From the NCBI GenBank assembly GCA_964251665.1, contig CAXUKO010000003.1, positions 186,001-250,000 of the forward strand: a stretch of 64,000 bases of DNA. Direction: 5' to 3'. Below, one piece after another: positions 52,653 to 60,457 of this stretch (positions are counted from its first letter, which is position 1; every line of letters begins with the position of its first letter). Source of the DNA: JBBQLG01 sp964251665. Lineage in GTDB: Bacteria; Bacteroidota; Bacteroidia; Cytophagales; Spirosomataceae. The translations under genes and the position numbers were made by a program. The notes beneath the pieces are model-generated. The model saw only the letters and a list, made by a program, of their open reading frames with translations, was not told the DNA's origin and ran no database searches.

Positions 52653-53132
52653 ATGGAGACACCAAATAAAACCTTTGATTATTCGTATTTCAACCGCATT
52701 CGGGAGCGGGCCTTCGGGCGTTTGTTCTGGCGTATGAAGCGGTACTGCGATATGCAGGTGGAGCCGAAACTTCACGCGCTGGGGTATACCGATTTCAAAC
52801 TCAGCTACATGCAGTTTCTGGGCAGCGTCACCGAAGAAGGCGTAACCAACAATGAACTGGCCAAACGGGCCTGCGTAACCAAGCAGGCCATGAGCAAAGT
52901 CGTAAACCTGCTGGAAAGCGAAGGGTACATTTATACGAAGAAAAATGAGGCCGATTCGCGGTCGAATATTATCTGTCTCAGCGAACGCGGTAAAGCCCTC
53001 TTCAGCGATTTACAGGAATGCATGCATGAGGTGAAAACGAAACTCTCCGCCATAGTAGGGGAGGAGCGTTGGGAACAAATGATCGATACGATGGTTTTGC
53101 TGGTCGAAGATCTTAATAAAAAAGATCTTTAA
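52653..53132 (+). CDS. MarR family transcriptional regulator
   Basis: 159 aa winged-helix regulator; ATG at 52653. The DNA-binding part shows VTNNELAKRACVTKQAMSKVVNLLESEGYIYTKKNEADSRSNIICLSERGKALF, the classic MarR recognition helix and wing with the DxR motif. Flanking helices provide dimerisation. It probably represses the divergent efflux operon until a ligand (a drug or phenolic compound) binds, by analogy with EmrR. It is followed 9 bp later by the aldehyde dehydrogenase gene on the same strand. Confidence 0.93.
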   Translation: METPNKTFDYSYFNRIRERAFGRLFWRMKRYCDMQVEPKLHALGYTDFKLSYMQFLGSVTEEGVTNNELAKRACVTKQAMSKVVNLLESEGYIYTKKNEADSRSNIICLSERGKALFSDLQECMHEVKTKLSAIVGEERWEQMIDTMVLLVEDLNKKDL

Positions 53133-53140
53133 CCGACCTT

Positions 53141-54496
53141 ATGCCGTTCGCTTCGATTAACCCCTATACTCAGCAACATATTGCAACCTATCCGGCTGAT
53201 GGTCAGGTTGCTATTGAACAGAAATTACAACGCGCCGACCGGGCTTTTGCCGACTGGTCGGCGTTGTCATTGCCGGAACGCACCGTTTTTCTTCATAAAG
53301 CGGGCGATTACCTCACGGCAAACAAAGCGCGGTACGGTGCCCTGATTACGGCCGAGATGGGTAAAACGACCGGCGAGGCCATTGCCGAGATCGAAAAATG
53401 CGCGTCGGTCTGTCACTTCTATGCCGACAATGCTCAGGCCTTTCTCGCCGATTCAGCCATTCCGACGGAGGCAAGCCGTAGTTTGATCAGCTACGAACCG
53501 CTTGGCCCGGTGCTGGCCATTATGCCCTGGAATTTTCCGTTCTGGCAGGTATTTCGTTTTGCCGCGCCTGCGTTGGTGGCCGGTAATGTGGGCCTGCTCA
53601 AACACGCGCCCAACACCTTCGGCTGCGCGCTGGCTATCGAAGAGGTATTTAGGAACAGTGGCTTTCCCGACGGCGCCTTTCAGGCGCTGCTGGTTGACGT
53701 ACCGGTTGTGGAAACCCTGTTAACAGATCAGCGGGTAAAGGCCGTAACGCTCACGGGCAGTGGCCGGGCGGGCGCATCAGTGGCGGCTATTGCGGGTAGT
53801 CAGATCAAAAAGTCGGTGCTGGAACTGGGCGGTTCCGATGCGCTGATCGTGCTGGCTGATGCCGACATGGCCAAAGCTGCCGAAACCGCCGTAAAATCCC
53901 GGATGCAGAATGCCGGACAGAGCTGCATTGCCGCCAAGCGGTTCATTGTGGAGAAGTCAGTAAAGGAGTTATTTACCGATCTGGTGCTGCACTATATTCA
54001 GGCAATCCGGCAGGGTGACCCTACCGACCCGGCTACCACCATGGGTCCCGTTGCCCGGCCCGATCTGGCCGATGCCATTGAACGTCAGTGCCGCGACTCT
54101 GTAGCGCAGGGTGCCCGGCTGCTCACGGGCGGTAAGCGGGATGGCTGTAATGTGCAACCAATGTTACTAGACAACGTTCGGCCCGGTATGGCGGCTTTCG
54201 ATGAGGAAACCTTCGGGCCGCTGGCTGTAATCGTCGAGGCCCAGGACGAAAACGATGCCATCCGACTCGCAAATCAGTCAAATTTTGGGTTGGGCTCGGC
54301 TCTGTGGACGCGCGATCTGGAAAAAGCCAACCGGCTGGCCCGCCGAATTCAAGCCGGATCAGTATTTGTCAACTCGCTGATGCGCTCCGATGCCCGGGTA
54401 CCCTTTGGTGGTATTAAACAGTCGGGGTTTGGCCGCGAACTGTCTGACATTGGGATGCGGGAGTTTATGAATGTGAAGACAATCTGGATGGAGTAA
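53141..54496 (+). CDS. NAD(P)-dependent aldehyde dehydrogenase (succinate-semialdehyde type)
   Basis: 451 aa. The catalytic cysteine is Cys262 in NAGQSCIAAKRF and the general base Glu228 in LELGGSDALIV; TLTGSGRAGASV is the NAD-binding turn and PWNFPFWQVFRFAAPALVAGN is a conserved family stretch. The shorter length and the INPYTQQHIATYPAD start resemble GabD-like succinate-semialdehyde dehydrogenases. Being in the same unit as marR, it may remove a toxic aldehyde that induces the pump (inference). Confidence 0.9.
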   Translation: MPFASINPYTQQHIATYPADGQVAIEQKLQRADRAFADWSALSLPERTVFLHKAGDYLTANKARYGALITAEMGKTTGEAIAEIEKCASVCHFYADNAQAFLADSAIPTEASRSLISYEPLGPVLAIMPWNFPFWQVFRFAAPALVAGNVGLLKHAPNTFGCALAIEEVFRNSGFPDGAFQALLVDVPVVETLLTDQRVKAVTLTGSGRAGASVAAIAGSQIKKSVLELGGSDALIVLADADMAKAAETAVKSRMQNAGQSCIAAKRFIVEKSVKELFTDLVLHYIQAIRQGDPTDPATTMGPVARPDLADAIERQCRDSVAQGARLLTGGKRDGCNVQPMLLDNVRPGMAAFDEETFGPLAVIVEAQDENDAIRLANQSNFGLGSALWTRDLEKANRLARRIQAGSVFVNSLMRSDARVPFGGIKQSGFGRELSDIGMREFMNVKTIWME

Positions 54497-54514
54497 GCTA
54501 AACGAACGACACCT

Positions 54515-54748
54515 ATGCCTGAACTGGCTTTTGGCAATCCTGATGTACTAAAAGAGCTTATACAGTACGAGATGCCGTTTGGCAAATATAAAGGCCATCG
54601 CATCCGCTCGCTGCCAATGGCTTATCTGGAGTGGTTTGCTCAAACGGGCTTCCCAACCGGTAAACTGGGCGTACTGCTGCAAACTATGTACGAAATCAAA
54701 CTCAACGGGCTGGAGTACCTGCTGGCCGGGCTGGCGAACGGGCGATAA
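54515..54748 (+). CDS. DUF3820 family protein
   Basis: 77 aa; the MPFGKYKGHRIRSLPMAYLEWFAQTGFPTGKLGVLLQTMYEIKLNGL pattern is typical of DUF3820 proteins, small cytoplasmic proteins linked in other species to nucleic-acid metabolism. No experimental role is known to me. It comes 18 bp after the aldehyde dehydrogenase and ends before a bidirectional terminator. Confidence 0.85.
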   Translation: MPELAFGNPDVLKELIQYEMPFGKYKGHRIRSLPMAYLEWFAQTGFPTGKLGVLLQTMYEIKLNGLEYLLAGLANGR

Positions 54749-54834
54749 AGTCGCCGATTCACCCGTAATCTGTTCGGAGTGGCCGGGGGGCTAACGAGCC
54801 TGATGGTAACGGATATCGCTGACGCAGCGACAGT

Positions 54835-54872
54835 AAAACGGCCAGCCTTCACGCAGGAGGGCTGGCCGTTTT
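54835..54872. terminator. Bidirectional intrinsic terminator
   Basis: AAAACGGCCAGCC (54835-54847) and its exact complement (54860-54872) form a 13-bp stem with a 12-nt loop and A/T runs at both ends. It lies between the convergent DUF3820 and SCP2 genes and can end both transcripts. Confidence 0.85.
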
Positions 54873-54892
54873 GAGCAACTGCTACCGGCAAC

Positions 54893-55189
54893 TTAGCTCA
54901 TGACCTGCCCCATTTTCATGGCCACGCCCATATCGCCCTTTACTTTCAGTTTGCCACCCATGAACGCCATCATCGGGTTCAGTTCGCCGGTTCCTAACTT
55001 CACTAAGTTATCCATGCTCACCTGCAATTCGCAGTCGGCATCCTTATCCTCGTTGGAGACTACAGCGGGCGACTGTTTGGCGTCGATGTAGATAACGCCC
55101 TGATCGGTAACGAGTTTGGCCGTTGCGTTGAGCGAATCGGCATGTTCGGCTTTCAACCGAATCTGATCGGTTAGTTCCTGTAAGGTCAT
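54893..55189 (-). CDS. SCP2 sterol-binding domain protein
   Basis: 98 aa from the ATG at 55189 (an in-frame ATG at 55249 would add 20 residues without family likeness). The whole protein is an SCP2 fold: LNATAKLVTDQGVIYIDAK, DADCELQVSMDNLVKLGTGELNPMMAFMGGKLKVKGDMGVAMKM. The domain binds lipids or acyl-CoAs in a hydrophobic tunnel. Single gene. Confidence 0.9.
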   Translation of the reverse strand: MTLQELTDQIRLKAEHADSLNATAKLVTDQGVIYIDAKQSPAVVSNEDKDADCELQVSMDNLVKLGTGELNPMMAFMGGKLKVKGDMGVAMKMGQVMS

Positions 55190-55268
55190 TTGGTCGTAAG
55201 TTTGTCCATGTTTTCGGGGTAAAACTACCGCTATCCCGGAAGGTTTCATAAATCAGCAACCGCTCGTT

Positions 55269-55724
55269 ATGCGTTCCGACTTCCTGACTACGCTTTGCGT
55301 ACTGACGTTTCTGGGTTGCGCCTGGAGTCTGTACGATGATATAACAACTATTTTTCGCACCGAAGCCGTTACCGAAATCAGGCGTGATGAACTGGCCAAA
55401 CGCGGCAATAACCTGCCACCAGCAACACTGGCAACGCCTTCGCTGGACGATGGACCCGGGGAAGGACCCGGCCCGGGCGACCCCGATTTTGTGCGTCGGC
55501 TGGCTCTTGGGCAACTTGGCTATTCGCTGCTAACCCTGATCGGGGCTATCCTGATGTTCAATCTCCGGCGGGTGGGCTGGTACGTGTACGTCGCGGGCGT
55601 GGTCATTGGGTTGATTGCCCCCGTTGTCATGGTCGGCTTCACGGCCCTGAATGCCACTTTCGGCGTCTTTTTCAGCATAATCTTCGCGGCTCTCTACTGG
55701 CTTCGGCTGGAAGAAATGCGGTAG
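55269..55724 (+). CDS. Small membrane protein
   Basis: 151 aa with an N-terminal membrane segment, a Gly/Pro/Asp-rich extracytoplasmic loop (residues about 45-75) and three more membrane segments ending LYWLRLEEMR. It is of a type common in Bacteroidota but without assigned function. Its TAG stop (55722-55724) lies inside the left arm of the following perfect palindrome. Confidence 0.7.
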   Translation: MRSDFLTTLCVLTFLGCAWSLYDDITTIFRTEAVTEIRRDELAKRGNNLPPATLATPSLDDGPGEGPGPGDPDFVRRLALGQLGYSLLTLIGAILMFNLRRVGWYVYVAGVVIGLIAPVVMVGFTALNATFGVFFSIIFAALYWLRLEEMR

Positions 55725-55789
55725 GTCAACCTGTAGGCCGTTGCGCCGTACCTTGAAGGTACGGCGCAACGGCCTACAGGTTGACCTAC
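55721..55789. repeat. Perfect 69-nt palindrome (34-bp arms, 1-nt centre)
   Basis: Left arm 55721-55754 and right arm 55756-55789 are exact reverse complements around a single G at 55755. The arm starts GTAGGTCAACCTGTAGGCCG. Being nearly loopless, it would extrude as a cruciform or fold into a full-length RNA hairpin. It separates the membrane-protein gene from the convergent catabolic operon. Confidence 0.9.
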
Positions 55790-55854
55790 TTTTTGCCCCC
55801 GTCTATTGGCTGCCCGTTGCAGAATCTGGCAACCAACAGACAAGGGCGGCTCCC

Positions 55855-56976
55855 TTAAATCGGCTCGGCGAGTTCTTTCAGGGTCGCGCCCAGCAGTGTG
55901 TGTCGGTCGCCCTGAACGCCGTTCATTTCCCACTGGCCAATCTGCTCGGAACGTTCACATACCGTTTTGCAGCGCTGATAACGACGGGCCATGAATCGCT
56001 CGAACTTGGTTTCAAGCGGGGCATCCCGGCTTAATTCTTCGGCCAGCACCAGCGCATCTTCCACCGAAATACCGGCCCCCTGTCCCATATGGGGCGTGGT
56101 CGAGTGGGCGGCATCACCAATTACTATCACCCGGCCTTTGTACCATTTGTCGGGCACAAAAACCACCTGCATTGGTCGGTAGACTACGCCCTGGTTATCG
56201 GTGATTTCGTCGCGTAACTCGGCAATCAAGCCCGTGAAACCATCGAGCCGAATCCGCATCTGTTCGGCCAGCTGATTTTCTTCATAACGCGGCTTATCCG
56301 GTTCAAATGAGGTAACGTACATATACATTAACTCCTCAGAAAGGGGGCAAAGGCCAGCCGCCAGTCCTTTAGGCCCGATGAAGTTGGTTAGATCGTCGAC
56401 CCGGCGGCTGAAGTTGTACCGCCAGACAGCCTGCCCGGTAAACTGGGGCTTGATGTCGGGAAACAGCAGCGACCGCACTTTCGAGAAGGTACCGTCGGTT
56501 CCCACTACCACATCGTATTCCCCGGTCGTGCCATCCGTAAAATGCACGGTTACCCCGGAGTCGGTTTCGGTATAGCTATCCAGCGTTACACCCAGGCGAA
56601 CCGGAATCCGGGCTTCCCCGACGGAAGCCACCAGCACTTTATGCAGGGCAATTCGGGCAATGCCCACGTTGGGCGGGTACTGCGGACCCGCCAGCCGCGC
56701 ACTGGGATGCACAATTTTCTGACCATTGGGCAGGTATACAACCGAGTTTTCAAAGGGGTAAGCCTGATCCAGAAACTTGTCCAGAATGCCCAGATTGTGC
56801 ATGGCCCGGATCACGTTACTCTGAATAATAATGCCCACACCGTAGACCGTCCAGGTCTCTTTCACCTCAACGATTTCGGCCTGAATGCCTTTTTGGTGTA
56901 AACTGATGGCGAGCGATAAACCGGCGATACCACCGCCCACAATCAGCACACGCTGGGTTTTGGTTGGGTTATTCAT
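55855..56976 (-). CDS. FAD-dependent aromatic monooxygenase
   Basis: 373 aa class A flavoprotein monooxygenase, related to salicylate/3-hydroxybenzoate hydroxylases. The Rossmann motif is VLIVGGGIAGLSLAISL at the N-terminus; the second FAD motif RVIVIGDAAHSTTPHMGQGAGISVEDA is at about residue 280-306; the DG-type motif is VVVGTDGTFSKVR at about 165. Such enzymes use NAD(P)H to hydroxylate a phenolic ring. It is the last gene of the catabolic operon, 28 bp after the second SDR gene. Confidence 0.9.
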   Translation of the reverse strand: MNNPTKTQRVLIVGGGIAGLSLAISLHQKGIQAEIVEVKETWTVYGVGIIIQSNVIRAMHNLGILDKFLDQAYPFENSVVYLPNGQKIVHPSARLAGPQYPPNVGIARIALHKVLVASVGEARIPVRLGVTLDSYTETDSGVTVHFTDGTTGEYDVVVGTDGTFSKVRSLLFPDIKPQFTGQAVWRYNFSRRVDDLTNFIGPKGLAAGLCPLSEELMYMYVTSFEPDKPRYEENQLAEQMRIRLDGFTGLIAELRDEITDNQGVVYRPMQVVFVPDKWYKGRVIVIGDAAHSTTPHMGQGAGISVEDALVLAEELSRDAPLETKFERFMARRYQRCKTVCERSEQIGQWEMNGVQGDRHTLLGATLKELAEPI

Positions 56977-57004
56977 AGTCTTTGGTTAATTAAAAACGGA
57001 GTTT

Positions 57005-57778
57005 TTACGCAAAAGCCCCGCCATCAACGGGCAAGGCGTGACCAGTCATAAATGTTGATTCATCAGAACAGAGCCACAGAACTACATCGGCCACTTCGTC
57101 GGGCTGCCCCATGCGTTTCATCGCCTGATAGTTAATGGCTTTTTCGCGGGCTTCGAGGTTATGGGCCAGCTTCCGGCGACCTTCCATCAGCATCGGCGTT
57201 TCGATAGCGGTTGGACATACTGCATTGACGCGGATATTTCGGGTGGCATATTCCAGCGCGGCCGTGCGGGTAATGCCGACGATACCGTGTTTGGAAGCCG
57301 CATAGGGTACATTTTCGGGCTGACCCCGTAAGCCGGCCGCCGACGAAATATTGACGATGGTACCCCCGCCCTGGTTCAGCATCTGAGTTAGTTGGGCGCG
57401 CAGGCAGTACCACGTTCCCGTTAGATTCACAGCGATCATTTGCAGCCAGTCGGCTTCGGGATAGTCATGCGTTGGCAGCGACACCGACCCGGCAATCCCC
57501 GCACTGTTTACGGCGCAATTCAGCTGGCCATACGCGCCAATGGTTGCTGATACCATATGTTCGACCTGTTCCCGGCTGGCAACATCAACCGGGACAAAAA
57601 TGCCCTCCCCGCCCAGTACCCGTATCTCGGCCAGCGTGGCTGCTCCGGCCACTGCGTTCAGTTCAGCTACGACTACACGCGCCCCTTCGCGGGCAAACGC
57701 CAACGCGGTTGCTTTACCAATGCCCGATCCTGCGCCGGTAACCAGACAAACTTTATTCGTGAACCGGTCTCTGCTCAT
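57005..57778 (-). CDS. SDR family oxidoreductase (second)
   Basis: 257 aa from the ATG at 57778, which overlaps the stop of the cyclase gene (ATGA); an upstream frame to 57847 is not SDR-like. NAD(P)-binding motif TGAGSGIG at residues 11-18, catalytic Ser in NISSAAG, Tyr/Lys in YAASKHGI and the C-terminal MTGHALPVDGG. A classical SDR dehydrogenase of the 3-oxoacyl-reductase/cyclohexanol-dehydrogenase type. Likely oxidises or reduces a hydroxyl intermediate of the pathway. Confidence 0.92.
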   Translation of the reverse strand: MSRDRFTNKVCLVTGAGSGIGKATALAFAREGARVVVAELNAVAGAATLAEIRVLGGEGIFVPVDVASREQVEHMVSATIGAYGQLNCAVNSAGIAGSVSLPTHDYPEADWLQMIAVNLTGTWYCLRAQLTQMLNQGGGTIVNISSAAGLRGQPENVPYAASKHGIVGITRTAALEYATRNIRVNAVCPTAIETPMLMEGRRKLAHNLEAREKAINYQAMKRMGQPDEVADVVLWLCSDESTFMTGHALPVDGGAFA

Positions 57779-58542
57779 GGTTCGTCGACGAAAGCCACCG
57801 CCCGGGTCCAGCCCGCGCTGCCGCCTTCGATTTTTACGGGGAAACACGCCACTTTAAAGCCAGTTGGCGGCAACTGATCCAGGTTAGCCAATTTCTCGAT
57901 CTGGCAGTATTCCTTCTCCCGACCCACGTAATGGGCGGCCCAGATAACGCCTTCACGCGGATTACGGTGATATTCGGCAATCTGGGTAAACAGCGGTGGG
58001 TCCCAGCCCCAGCCATCGGTACCCATCACCCGGATGCCCTGGTCGATGAGCCAGTGCGTTGCTTCGGCGGAGGCTCCGACGTGAATTTTTACGTAATCTT
58101 CCTGAAACAGCCGTTTGTCGGCATCGCACCGGATCAGGACAATATCGAACGGTTTGAGGGTGTAGTTGATGCCGGCCAGTTTGGCCTGAACATCAGCGAC
58201 GGTGAAGCAGTAGGCGTCGGGTTTGTCGGTAAAATCGAGTACGACGCCATCGTGGTAAAACCAGTCCAGCGGCATCTGCTCAATGGTTCGGGCGGGTTTT
58301 CCCGCCGAAGTGGGGAAATAGTGCCAGGGCGCGTCGACGTGCGTTCCGGCATGTCCTGTGAGCGTTACGACTTCACCCGCCAGCGCATTCCCCTCCACGA
58401 AGAGATCATCGGCCTGCAACCCGCCCAGGAGCTTCGGCCCCATATTCCGGGCGCCTTCCCGGTGGTTTTCGTAGGTAATAGTCAGGGGCAGCGGTTCTTT
58501 GATGCCGGGTGAAATCGTTACCGAAAGGTCAATCAGTTTCAT
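57775..58542 (-). CDS. Cyclase/kynurenine-formamidase-like metal hydrolase
   Basis: 255 aa member of the cyclase family (PF04199), which includes kynurenine formamidase and isatin hydrolase. The metal-binding motif is GHAGTHVDAPWH (His64, His68, Asp70, His74), fully conserved. Members hydrolyse amide or lactone bonds, usually with Mn or Zn. In this operon it may open a lactone or amide formed after ring oxidation. ATGA-coupled with the second SDR gene; 12 bp from the first. Confidence 0.9.
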   Translation of the reverse strand: MKLIDLSVTISPGIKEPLPLTITYENHREGARNMGPKLLGGLQADDLFVEGNALAGEVVTLTGHAGTHVDAPWHYFPTSAGKPARTIEQMPLDWFYHDGVVLDFTDKPDAYCFTVADVQAKLAGINYTLKPFDIVLIRCDADKRLFQEDYVKIHVGASAEATHWLIDQGIRVMGTDGWGWDPPLFTQIAEYHRNPREGVIWAAHYVGREKEYCQIEKLANLDQLPPTGFKVACFPVKIEGGSAGWTRAVAFVDEP

Positions 58543-58554
58543 AAAATTGTCTGT

Positions 58555-59373
58555 TTAGTTGCCATCGCTGATGACCGTTCCGCCATCCACGATGATGTTT
58601 TGTCCCGTTATGAAACCACCCGCCCGACTGGCCAGCATGACGGCCACACCGGCCACCTCATGCGGTTGTCCCACGCGCCGAAGCGGAGTGAGGGCGAGTC
58701 GTTTTTCCATAAATGCCTGGTTGTCTAATAGCGATGTCGAGAAGGGTGTGTCGATCATGCCCGGCGAAATACTATTGGCCCGGATATTGGCAGGACCGTA
58801 TTCTACCGCCAGATTCCTCGCCAGCTGAATCAGCGCGGCCTTCGACAGACCGTATAGTCCGATGTTTTTGTTGCCCCGAACGCCCGCAATGCTGGCCAGA
58901 TAAATTAGTACACCATCTTGCCGTTCGACCATTTGTGGCAGCACTAATTTGGTCAGGTAGATCGCGCTTTGCAGGTTCAGGGCCATAAGCTGCTCAAAAT
59001 CAGGAGCGGTTATATCCAGAAATGATCCGGCAGGAGCCATACCAACGCACGATACCAGCACATCAATTTTGCCAAGTTGAGCCAGAGCGGTTCGATACAG
59101 TGTATCAATGGCTTCTTTTCTGGATACGTTGCACGGGATCGAAACGGCCTTGACGCCTTTCTCTTTAAGTGCTAAAACGGCTGTCTCACAACCGGCTTCG
59201 TCATTGCTCGACACGATGACCGTAGCCCCTTGCTGCCCCATAGCTTCGGCAATGGCGCGGCCCATACCACTGCTGCTGCCGGTAATGAGGGCTACTTTGC
59301 CGGTGAGGTCGAAGAGTCCCCCAACCCCCAAAGCGGGAGCGTATACTACCGGATTTTCTTTTTCCTGCATCAT
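58555..59373 (-). CDS. SDR family oxidoreductase (first)
   Basis: 272 aa, starting MM; the second ATG at 59370 is equally possible. Motifs: TGSSSGMG (about residues 32-39), catalytic Ser/Tyr/Lys in LASIAG and LYGLSKAAL, and C-terminal FITGQNIIVDGGT. The first 20 residues (ENPVVYAPALGVGG) are unusual for an SDR and are encoded by part of the C/G-rich repeat at 59315-59402, while the normal SDR start is LFDLTGKVALITG. The repeat thus seems to have supplied a new start. Confidence 0.92.
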   Translation of the reverse strand: MMQEKENPVVYAPALGVGGLFDLTGKVALITGSSSGMGRAIAEAMGQQGATVIVSSNDEAGCETAVLALKEKGVKAVSIPCNVSRKEAIDTLYRTALAQLGKIDVLVSCVGMAPAGSFLDITAPDFEQLMALNLQSAIYLTKLVLPQMVERQDGVLIYLASIAGVRGNKNIGLYGLSKAALIQLARNLAVEYGPANIRANSISPGMIDTPFSTSLLDNQAFMEKRLALTPLRRVGQPHEVAGVAVMLASRAGGFITGQNIIVDGGTVISDGN

Positions 59374-59402
59374 AGTTTTACGCCCTTTGGGGGATGGGGG
59401 CT
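59315..59402. repeat. Inverted C/G-rich repeat at the 5' end of the first SDR gene
   Basis: Left arm AGTCCCCCAACCCCCAAAG (59315-59333) and right arm CTTTGGGGGATGGGGGCT (59385-59402) are complementary with few mismatches and flank the SDR start codon and its first 20 codons. The right arm ends 3 bp before the SMP-30 stop (59405). It resembles the element in the SMP-30 gene at 60212-60274 in its runs of C/G. Confidence 0.6.
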
Positions 59403-59404
59403 TT

Positions 59405-60454
59405 TTACCAGTGAATCATTGGCTGACCGGCTACCGGGCTGCGGAAATAGGGGATTGTGGTGCCGCGCAGACTACCGAGGTAAATCGTCCGTAAATCCGG
59501 GCCGCCAAAGGTCAGGCTGGCCATCCAGGGGGCAATGCTCCCGTGCGTGGCTCCCATAATATCGGGCGTTAGTGTGCCGGCCGCGAAGTGGTCGAGCAGG
59601 TGTTTTTTCGTAGCGGGGCTGCTATCGTCCAGGAGCGTGAGTAGTTCACCATCGGGGGTGAGAGCAATCAATTCATCGCTGAAAATCAGGGTAATCCACA
59701 GATTTCCGAACGCGTCGAAGGCGAACCCATCGGGGAAGCCGCCCAGATTGGCCGGGCCATACACCTCACGGTCGGCCAGCGATCCATCCGTTTGCAGCCG
59801 CAGCCGGGATATTTTATGGCCCGTACTCTCCACCACGTACAGCCACTCTTCGGCCGGGTCGAACCGGATTTCGTTGGTGCCACAGAAGCCATCGGCCACA
59901 ATCCGCACACCGTTTTCGTCCAGCACGGCAATGTAGCCGTCGGATGCTTTGGTCGTCAGTTGGGCCGTCCAGGGCTGTGTTCGGGTCGTGACGGTGAACC
60001 AGATTCGGCCTTTCGAGTCGCGCAGGGGAAAGTTGGCTTTGCCCAGCGGCTGCCCGTCGATTTGGGAACAGAGCGTCGTCAGTTTTCCATCACGGGTCAT
60101 GGTTTCGAGCGCGTCGGTGCCCCAGTTACAGATCACGAAGTTGCCCATCGCGTCGAAGCACAATCCATTCGGCAACGAGCCAACGGATTGGACATACCGT
60201 TTGTCGAAGTTCACCTCACCCCCCGCCCCCCTCTCCTTGAAGGAAGGAGAGGGGGTGACTGGCGTAATGAGGTGCTGCGACCCGTCGGGGCTCAGGCGCA
60301 TGACTCCCCCGCGGGCGTCGGCGGTCCAGATGGTGCCATCGCGTTCGGCCAGGATGCACTCCGGGCGCTGGAGGTCGTGGCCGAGGTACTGAATAGCCTC
60401 GCGGTCGACCTGCCAGCCGCGCAGTGGGTTTGTTTTCTTTTCCTGAATCAGCAT
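59405..60454 (-). CDS. SMP-30/gluconolactonase/LRE family protein
   Basis: 349 aa six-bladed beta-propeller lactonase-like protein. Family motifs: DLQRPECILAERDGTIWTADARGGV at the start, SLPNGLCFDAMGNFVICNWG (metal-site Asn), GTNEIRFDPAEEWLYVVEST and NLGGFPDGFAFDAFGNLWITLI (metal Asp). Expected to hydrolyse a lactone. About residues 61-81 (PVTPSPSFKERGAGGEV) are an odd insertion encoded by the repeat at 60212-60274. Three bp separate it from the FAH gene upstream. Confidence 0.9.
   Translation of the reverse strand: MLIQEKKTNPLRGWQVDREAIQYLGHDLQRPECILAERDGTIWTADARGGVMRLSPDGSQHLITPVTPSPSFKERGAGGEVNFDKRYVQSVGSLPNGLCFDAMGNFVICNWGTDALETMTRDGKLTTLCSQIDGQPLGKANFPLRDSKGRIWFTVTTRTQPWTAQLTTKASDGYIAVLDENGVRIVADGFCGTNEIRFDPAEEWLYVVESTGHKISRLRLQTDGSLADREVYGPANLGGFPDGFAFDAFGNLWITLIFSDELIALTPDGELLTLLDDSSPATKKHLLDHFAAGTLTPDIMGATHGSIAPWMASLTFGGPDLRTIYLGSLRGTTIPYFRSPVAGQPMIHW
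60212..60274. repeat. In-frame palindromic repeat inside the SMP-30 gene
   Basis: CACCTCA (60212-60218) and TGAGGTG (60268-60274) bound a 63-bp segment whose centre is the stem CCCCCTCTCCTT (60227-60238) / AAGGAGAGGGGG (60244-60255). Its length, exactly 21 codons, keeps the frame and adds the peptide PSPSFKERGAGGE, which is foreign to the SMP-30 family. I recall similar C-rich (CCCCCTCTCCTT) repeats as dispersed elements in other bacteria. Confidence 0.7.
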
Positions 60455-60457
60455 GGC

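Noticed and set aside
55741..55790. Two near-identical short reading frames starting MRRT on both strands
   Set aside because: They arise because the perfect palindrome reads the same on both strands; not genes.
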